Shown: positions 56,063 to 64,000 of the stretch, one piece after another
Numbering within the stretch: position 1 is the first letter of the stretch
Layout: each line of letters starts with the position of its first letter
Assembly: GCA_020466095.1 (NCBI GenBank)
Contig: CM035807.1
Span: 16,224,985 to 16,288,984 of the forward strand
Origin: Chlorops oryzae
Taxonomy: Eukaryota > Arthropoda > Insecta > Diptera > Chloropidae
Direction of reading: 5' to 3'
Length of the DNA stretch: 64,000 nt
The notes under the pieces: model-generated
The model's database searches: none
Told to the model about the DNA's origin: nothing
Seen by the model: the letters and a program-made list of their open reading frames with translations, nothing else
Position numbers and translations under genes: made by a program

Positions 56063-56845
56063 TTCTTACAGAACAGAGATAGCCCCTTAAACATGTTTCG
56101 TGTTCTTACTTTCAAAGGACTCATTAGAAACAATGCACTGCTCACTATTTTATTGACCTACCACGCAAATGATATTGTATGCCTGAACAAGTGCAAATCC
56201 CTTAATGAGATAACTGCAATTTTATCGCACTCAAAAGCTTTACGGACAAAAATGCCCCGAATGTATGTGCAAGATTTATGTAAATTCGTTTCGATTAAAA
56301 CGCTTTGAAAATTCATGTTCGACTGTCTCTGCTTCTAACACAAGAGCTCGCTGCTATGAGGAAAGCCATTAACAGGAGAAAGAAAGAAAAATCTGAATCT
56401 ATTAAAAGGGAAATGAAAAATGCTATTAGCAAAACTTCATCGCTGCCGCGTGCAATGCTTAATGCAAATGATCAATTCACCCTTCTGTATATCGAAGGCC
56501 TCCGGGAGCTATATTTGTATGTATGGCAGTGAGCTCTCATGCCAAAGCTAATTAAACTTTCTTTCAAGCTTTAAACACTCTGCGCTTTGCATTCGATTAT
56601 AAATTCAGTGCTGGCTTAAGTACGGATAATTCCGTCCTTTTAACAGCTAAGACTCCGATTGGGAGTTTCCTGCGTGCGTGTCGGAGCCTGAAGAGCTTAA
56701 GATATCTTTTTCAATTGATGACGAGATGCATAATATTTACTACATACATATCTTTTTAATAGCAATTAAGAATTTTCCCTTATATTGAATTCTCTCTGTT
56801 TTTTTCCTGTAAATGTTTTAATTTTTTAAGCCAAAAATCCACTAT
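56063..56845. other. No supported gene
   Basis: Two 70-75 codon frames directly after the CT tract show no domain. Confidence 0.4.
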
Positions 56846-56849
56846 CAAG

Positions 56850-57140
56850 TTTTTTACGTAGAGAAAACCCTGTAGAGTGTAGAAAACCTACCTTTGTTGT
56901 GTAATCTCAAGACAGGCTCTACGACTCTGCAGCTCTACGTAGAGCTTCTGTCGAAATATTTAGAGCAGAACTCTTCTGTGTACTCCACGACTGCTTACAC
57001 CGCAGAAGAATGTCTTCTATATGGCACTACAGTAGAGAAAATTACTTTTGTAATGCATGCAGTAGTCAAGCACATAGTAAAGCTCTACTCGAAATATATC
57101 GACGGCAGCTCAACGTAATGCTGTAGAGACGTTCTTCAGT
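56850..57140. mobile_element. GTAGAG/CTCTAC-rich foldback-like segment
   Basis: Words GTAGAG and CTCTAC alternate more than ten times across the segment, with CTGTAGAG near both edges and CAGTGTACACAGC at the right. It resembles the arms of the elements at 16.2 and 51.3 kb in style. The exact ends are not clear. Confidence 0.4.
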
Positions 57141-57149
57141 GTACACAGC

Positions 57150-58680
57150 AAAGCTATTTCAGGCATTAGAATGAATAACATTATCGAGAATAGTAGCAAA
57201 CGCTAGCCTAGTTAATTGTTTCCCATTTAAAATAATAAAAAAAATATTACATAAAAATAAATAAAATAATAGAAAATCAAAATCAAAGCAATCGAATACA
57301 TCAACATGAACCTCAGTACTCGGTGCAGTTGATGACAGCTTCTGTATTCCGATCGAACAATTAGTTCATTTTAGATCGAACAAAAAGTTCTTCAATGTTT
57401 AATTCAAGCTTAAAAGCAACAGCCTACATTGCCTTAATTAGTTAGTTTGCTTGAAGCACTCAGTAGCTTAAAACGATATGTCAATTAATTGTTGGAAACC
57501 CCCCAGAACCGAGTGATACAATGAATTTCAATTTGAAAATAACAATTACATTTTGCTGTGACATAAGTTCGGACAAATTTCGCCTGCAGATTTGATCAAT
57601 TTTATTATGATTCAATTATCATGTTGTCAAACAGAAGGAGTAAATCGAAAAGCAGTAGGTACACTTGACAGACTCTGTATTAATTCTCATGTGTACAACT
57701 TTGACTGCCTTCGCCCACCTGTGGTGTTGGTGTACCTTTGAATTCATTTATATATGAACAGTGTCTATTGAACGCTCATTCGTTCTTGGATGGAATATGA
57801 AATGAAGAGATGGAATGGTAGTTGTTTTATAATATAGATGGGAGTGCCATGCATTAATAGGGCTGAAAGCATCGCTCGGGAGGTGGGAAAATGTGGAGTG
57901 AAAGGCTTTCATTTGATGTGTTGCAGATGGGAAAAATGTGTAAGTTCAGCATCAAGTTGAGAAAATTCGGTAATGAGACGTCAATATTGGACACACTCTC
58001 ATAGCCAGCAAATTGCCTTTGGAAGAGAAGAGCAAGTAAACGTTTCCAAAAGTTAATTGCAGATTGTACTTGCATGGCTTTAACTATATTATATAACACA
58101 AGGAGATGATATTTATTTCTCGGAACAATTCACTTCAGTTTGCTTATCAATTTTGTTGGGGTGAAATATATTTGAAAAGCCTTCGTTGACCTTTGTCATT
58201 AGTAGAGCTCGGATTTTGAATATTTTGAATTTTTTTGAATTATTTGATTTTCTTGAATATTTTGATTTTTTTTTTTGAATTTTTTTTGCATTTAACTGTG
58301 CTTTTTGAATATTTTATTCACTGAAGTTGGTTTTTTTTTTGTTGATGTGACAATTCAACATTTTAATAGGCATACTGACTCGAAATGAATTGAAATTTTT
58401 GACTGTGAATTTTTTAAATATTTTGAATTTTTTGCATTTTTGTTTGAATTTTTTTGAATAGTCATCAGTTTACAAAGCTTACAACTTACTTAATTATTCT
58501 TGAAGAAAATCATTATGATAATTCAATGGCAAAAGAAATGCAAAATTTCGATTTCACCATTTAAGGCCCGTATTTAAAAATGTTATATCAAGATAAATGA
58601 AGTAGTCGTTTTTATTGCGTATACATGATATACGTATAACGTTGCTCATACGTCGGGTGAGTAGGTCAGGTATTTTATAG
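57150..58680. other. No supported gene
   Basis: AT-rich with TTGAATATTTTGAATTTTTTG-type runs at 58215-58460. Confidence 0.45.
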
Positions 58681-58683
58681 GTT

Positions 58684-59536
58684 TTTATACCCGACACACT
58701 CTGTGTCGAGGGTATATTGCGTTAGTGTGGTTGTGTGTAACACCCAGAACCAGTCGAGAAAGACCATACAAATTATATATAGAAATGATCAGCGTCACCA
58801 GTAGATTCGATTTAGCCATGTCCGTCTGTCTGTCTGTCCGTCTGTCTGTCTGTCTGTATACAGTAATCTTATCGAAGGAGTTGAGCTTTCTCGACAAAAT
58901 TCGGTATGCGTGCTCATGGGGACATGAGTAAGAACAAGTTCGAGAATGGACTCGATCGGACCATTTTTAGGGGTACCTCCAGTACTAGGGTCTGTTACGA
59001 AAATCACAAAAACTGCTCTAAAATCGAAGTTTTTCGAGATATTTTGATGAAATTTCATAGTTCATCATATTATATTTAAAGGCCAGTAATCTAATATTTC
59101 CAAAAATTGAAAAAGTGGGCGTTGCACAAGGGCGGTTTTAGAAAATTGTCTCCTACACCCGAAATTGAAATGGAATTTGGCACTTATGCTTCCTTTGTAG
59201 CCTTAAGCATCCTTCCAAACAATTTCCTTGATCGGTCCATTTTTAAGGGTACCTCCAGTACTAGGATCTGTCACAAATATCCCAAAACTGCCTTAAAATT
59301 GGATATTTTAATGAAACTTAAAATTTGAGCGTATATTTAAGCCTCCGATTATAGTTCAACAAAAATTGGAAAAGTGGGCGTCGCAAAGGGGCAGTTTTCA
59401 TAAAGAAATCTATCAAGTCTGTATATGGGGCCCCTTATGGTCTTAAAAACCTCTTGATATTAAAAATTATTTGAACATGTGAGTCTGTGTCGGGTATTCT
59501 ATTGTCAGGCTCGCCTGACTATAACACCCTTACTTG
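58684..59536 (+). repeat. Dispersed repeat family Q, near-complete copy
   Basis: Begins TTTTATACCCGACACACTCT and ends GTGTCGGGTATTCTATTGTC, then a GCCTGACTATAACACCC phrase. Inside: ATTATATATAGAAATGATCAG, a CTGTCCGTCTGTCTGTC run and two copies of CATTTTTA[AG]GGGTACCTCCAGTACTAGG (58963, 59238). A partial inverse copy lies at 52440-52765. Confidence 0.8.
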
Positions 59537-59539
59537 TTG

Positions 59540-61910
59540 TATATAAAAAGTGTGTTGAGTTGATTGAAATGGCAATGGGAAAATCAATTAAAAATGGGGA
59601 AAAAATCATAAAAATTGGATAAAATGTTGATTTTCTCAGTTGAAATGTATGTTGTGATGGTGAAAATAGTAATTGCAAGACGTTCAAAGATAACACAAGA
59701 AATTTTGAATACAGAAAAAGCGACTCAAATGGGCTGAAAATGGTAAGAAATCGACAAATTGACCGATTCAAACGAAACGCCATAAATTATTCCCAATGAG
59801 CCAATTTGGCACTTTCATCGATGCAGTAGTAGTCAGTGGGCTCACCCAAACACAACCATATGGTTTTCATGCTAGTACCAAAAATGTCATGTTAAAAACT
59901 ATCACAGTGTAATTAATCCGGCTTGTGGCTGTAACAAGAATTTCAACAATTAGACATTGGGCTGGATTGACTTTATTCTCTCTTCAATTGATGTAAAAAT
60001 ATTAATAATAATATCTCTCTGGCATGTTATCACATCTCACAGATGATTCAATTATTATTTAAGAAAATACAGTGATAAGTATTCATTCAACTGTTTGTTT
60101 ATTTATTTATTCATTTATTTATTTATTTAAGCCAATGAAGTTATACTTCTTACAGACTTTTAGCGTGCACAGCACATAAATATTGCTTATAACACAATTT
60201 AACACAATTTTTAATACAATTTAATAGACATCGTTTAGAATGCATTTCAAACTATCCCCAGATAAACTAATAAAATTTTTAGAGATCAAGGCGTAATCTG
60301 TTGCCAGGGATTGATTTAAAGAATTTTTAGTACGTTTAAGTCCAATATAGACTAATCTATATTGCTGCCCTCCGCCTTCATAATTTCCCTTTAATTATTT
60401 TTATTTTTTCCCATTTTTTCCATAAACGCAATTTGATTATTTTAAGAAAAAAAACTTAATCCTCAATTCAAATAGAATTTTTGTTTAAATCTCGTTAAAC
60501 CTGAAACGAAAGTATGTGGTTTGGCGAGAACCAAATACATTTGGCTTTGGCTAAGTAGTCTTACATGTTTCGAAAATCAATTAAGGCAGTTATCTGCCAC
60601 ATGCCAATCAACAGACGGCTTCGTTGAAATTGAAATTCTGCTTCGTTGAGCTTTTAAGATTGTTGAAAAGTTCGATCCGCCGTTTGTGAAACTTTTAAAT
60701 TGAAAACGTGCACATCCTTTCGATATTTGCTCAACACGGTGAGCATTAGAAGTTCCTCAGATTAAACTTAATTGGAAAAAATGGTTCTAAAAAAGTTTAA
60801 TGTGCGTAAGTTTATGTTTAAAGCTGTAAAAATCACCCAAATCACAAGCAAAGAGGAAGAAAATAAGGACCACACTCCCAATTTTAAAATTATTCTAATA
60901 TCCAAAAAGTTTCACAGGTGCTTATTCTTATAAGAAAGACAAGCTTAGCTTCTTTATGCAATAGAAAGTCTTTGATAAGATACTTCATTCCATAGTGGTA
61001 TTTTTACGGCCAAAACAAAATGTCTTTTGCCACCTTTAAACATCGGACTCAAATCTGAAATAAATTTTCTTTGAGCCATCTCAAACAGAATTTTCTTCGA
61101 TTGAGTGTAAAAAAGGATCTATTTAAAAAACCATACCAAGGTTTTCTTACCAACGAATTTGTGCTCTTTACTAGAATTTTCTGTCGGCCAATTGAGGCTT
61201 AAGTGTTCCAGAATTACGTTTATACAAAATAGAGTAGAGGTAAAATCCTCAAAGCAAAGATGTTTCAAGTTCATGGCTAAATAGACAATTGCAGCATTTT
61301 CTTTCATCTTAAGACTTTGAAGTAAATTCACTCGAATCGGTTTGAATGTGGCGTTGACGTGTGCTGACGTGAAGCACTTATTTCTTTTGTATGAGATCGA
61401 GTTCCAAGTTTCAAGGAAGATGGAACATTAACAGCTTACATCCTTGCCGTAAGACTCTTTTGCAGCACAAAATCCTTCAAATCGACTCAAGAGGCAAGGG
61501 GGGAAAATGATTGCTGTTTTTCTTCACATTTTTCTCTCCGTGCTCGATTGGCTCGATTGAGTGCGGAAAAGAATCAAGAAAGCGACATTTTTATGTCGAG
61601 CAAACCTTCCTACGACTACAGAAGTCTGTATTTCTTCATAGGCAGGCTCCATTCCTTGAGCAATTAGCTAAATTGGAAGCAAAATGTGCTTGTCGCGAGA
61701 ATAATACATCACAAAAACAATGATTGAAAATGAACTTAACGAAAATCGGTATACGTATTTACGGATAATTTTGTGGTAATGAGAAATGACGTACACTTGA
61801 TGGGCCCCATTGTAGGGGTTTTGCGAGTGTCTTCTATCGGATTATCAAGCTCACTTGGCATATGACATTCCATATTCCTACTTATTTACGAGCATTATTT
61901 AAAGCCTTTT
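59540..61910. other. No supported gene
   Basis: AT-rich. A (TTTA)n run sits at 60095-60130. Small frames near 61119-61331 and 61511-61723 show no domain. Confidence 0.45.
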
Positions 61911-61914
61911 TCTA

Positions 61915-62380
61915 TCCAATCTGTTGTAGGTGTAAGATTGTACGGAAGTGTATGACGACCTCAAGGTATACTGGTGGAAAACCTTGGAATGGGAAAAATG
62001 CTGTTCAACTGATTTGCATATAAATTCATTCTCCTCTTTGTAAAGCATTCACGTGCCGAGTCATCTGAGCTCACATGTTCCAACATGTACAGTGGATCCA
62101 TATGTTGACAAAGTCTCTTAACGAAGGTAACGTTGTCGTCAGGCACGTCGAATTTAATGATGTGGCTCGAGAAGAAAAAGTGAAGGAATCCTGACGAGTC
62201 AGCCATTTTTAAATGGGGGAGTATCTTCATGTAGCGATGGTAAGTGGCACTTTTTATTGTAATGATTTTTGTTGTTGTGTTGCTTTGAACTGAAGAGACT
62301 TCAATTATAGAATTAGCTCGAGAAGATTCAACATATATTCAATATTGGAAAGGAAACATGGCAGCACGGCTGCACTGAAC
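61915..62380. repeat. Local duplication, block B2
   Basis: Counterpart of block A2 at 21670-22180 in the same orientation, sharing TCTGTTGTAG, GATTTGCATATAAATTCATT, GGAATCCTGACGAGT and GAACTGAAGAG. An 89-codon minus frame at 61961-62230 contains SSGFLHFFFSSHIIKFDV, aligning with SSGFPYIFCSIHIIKIDV in A2. Confidence 0.55.
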
Positions 62381-62384
62381 TTTC

Positions 62385-63475
62385 AATCCAATTAGTATTT
62401 CATTTGATTTATTTTTTTTTCTTTTTCAATTTAACAGTTAATGCTTTCGTATAATAAGAGGATATGATGTTCGCGACATACATTTTAATTCTTAAATAAT
62501 ATTCGTTGTTATGAGTACATATTGTGTCATATGGCCACTGTTCTGTTTCTAACATTGAACCTCATTCACAACTTAAAACGCACATAGAGCCGATTTGAGA
62601 ACCTCTTGTGCCAATATATTTTATCGAATATAATATATTTTATAATTTATTTAAATAATGGGACGCCTTTCTTGTGGGACATTTACAGCGAGTGCACATG
62701 ACGCAATCGTTCCTGAAATGCGGCGGAAGACGTGCGTATACAATTGTGCGAAATGGCCAGGATACGTTATGTTTTGGTGTTGTATGTTTTATCATGTTTT
62801 ATTGCGTTTACATTTTAGTGAATTTACCTTTTATATTTATATTTTATTATCCATGCTTTATAAAAAAAAATACCCTCTAATCATTCGCTCATGTCGAACT
62901 CAAAAAGTTTCCATGGCGATATTTACGAAAATATTTCGATGCCAATGAATTCCGCTTTGTTTTGAATTATCATTTTGTAAAACGCGAGAGTTTTTCGCCA
63001 TTTTTGTTTTGGCATAAGAACCATTATATCCTGGAATTTCGGCTACAAATAAAATTTTTTAAATATTATTCATTTTCGTGCGATTCACCATGAAATCCGT
63101 TTGATGTAAATATATTTTTTTTATTGAAAAAAATCGATAAAACAAAGAGAAATTTTTCATAATTAGATGTATGGAGAACATGCACGAATAATCACTGAAG
63201 CTTTATTTTATTCACGATTTTTTAAGCAGATTTTCTGCGTGGACTGTTCAAAATGTTTCGACTAATTTATATCGTTCACGTGTTGATATTTTATTAAGTT
63301 TTGTTCATTCGTGTCCAGCAACAACTAACTGATTATATCGTCAGAAATTTTAAGGCTTTCAAAAACGAGTAGTTTTTTTATTTTAAGCTTTAAAAAACCC
63401 TGAACAGGCATTTTCTTCAGTTCTATATTATTTTCAGTCCAAAAAAAAATGTCATGCCTTATCTCATAAAAGCCA
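62385..63475. other. No supported gene
   Basis: AT-rich. A 96-codon frame at 62658-62948 has no recognisable domain. Confidence 0.45.
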
Positions 63476-63479
63476 ACGG

Positions 63480-64000
63480 GTGTTGCTGCATTAGTACTAT
63501 AGGTACTATCTTATCTCTATTGTCTTTGGTAGTATAAATCGTAGAGAAAATTTTCTTAAGTAAAGGCAATGGCCGCGCGGTGACAAATATTACTTTTGAG
63601 TCTACATCGGGATTTTAATTTAGTAAAAAACTGTTGCTTCGGGTTATAATACTGATACCTTATCGATAATTTTAAATGTTAGCAATACTCAGTGGCCACA
63701 ATGCTGCTTACAAAAGAGATGAGCTGCAACATATTTCGCAGGCCGTAGACGGTAATTCATACCTCATATACCATCCTGGTATACTTTTGATCGAGCATGG
63801 TTGCTTTGTAGAGTGAACGCCTACCACCATCACATAAATTAAGCTATATACTTAGGTAGGCTAGGTGCTTACAACCCCGTATACTTTTTAATTTATTGGT
63901 CGATTGGTAGGCAGGTAGCCTTCAATTTCGTATAGGTACTTTTTAGCTATTAATAGACGATAGGCACTGATGGCCGCTGGGTAGTCTTCTTCAACACTTG
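63480..64000. repeat. TAGTACTATAGGTACTAT-rich stretch running off the window
   Basis: Short words TAGTACTATAGGTAC, GTATACTTTT and TAGGTA recur in both orientations. It resembles the interior of the 51.3-kb element and may be the left part of a related foldback-like element cut by the window end. Confidence 0.35.

Noticed and set aside
55338..56090. Frames of 250 and 197 codons (Ser/Leu) and minus-strand Glu/Arg frames
   Set aside because: Products of the CT-rich minisatellite. Open in several frames at once.

Overview
The window looks like intergenic and accessory DNA from a higher fly (Diptera). It is AT-rich, has short introns with GTAAG/T donors, a cloverleaf threonine tRNA of the fly type, small secreted Kazal-like peptides, an insect carboxylesterase, and many decayed transposable elements. 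I cannot name the species from sequence alone. Genes are few and small, and most long open frames come from simple repeats or repeated elements.

Layout. 0-5.3 kb: a patchwork of dispersed repeats holding a hAT-like transposase fragment, an RTE retroposon tail, a solo LTR and a short inverted-repeat element with a 9-bp target duplication. 9.8-30.4 kb: a cluster of five two-exon Kazal-like genes (K1 at 9.8 kb on +; K2 24.1, K3 25.2, K4 26.5 and K5 29.2 kb on -), all with a phase-1 intron near the last cysteines and a TATA box about 55-78 bp before the ATG. K1 carries a single-base frameshift. Between K1 and K2 lie homopurine DNA, a foldback-like element, a mariner with an RTE inside it, a Tc1 relic and pieces of a local duplication. 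36.9-38.7 kb: a four-exon carboxylesterase with a one-base frame break. 39.4-41.4 kb, minus strand: a decayed gene whose C-terminal part is an avidin-like domain. 43-50 kb: a Helitron-like element with an ATCGATA array, several terminal-inverted-repeat elements, and nested hAT-type MITEs. 51.9 kb: a tRNA-Thr(AGT) gene. 52-64 kb: SINEs, a dispersed element, a long CT-rich minisatellite tract and the second half of the local duplication.

How the parts fit. The Kazal cluster is the main functional unit. Its members show three cysteine layouts: the classic six (K1), eight (K3, K5), and six in which cysteines 3 and 6 are both missing while an added pair is kept (K2, K4). That suggests stepwise replacement of one disulfide after tandem duplication. 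The esterase and the avidin-like gene are single loci with coding breaks. Most other signals record layered transposon insertion, with several target-site duplications legible to the base.
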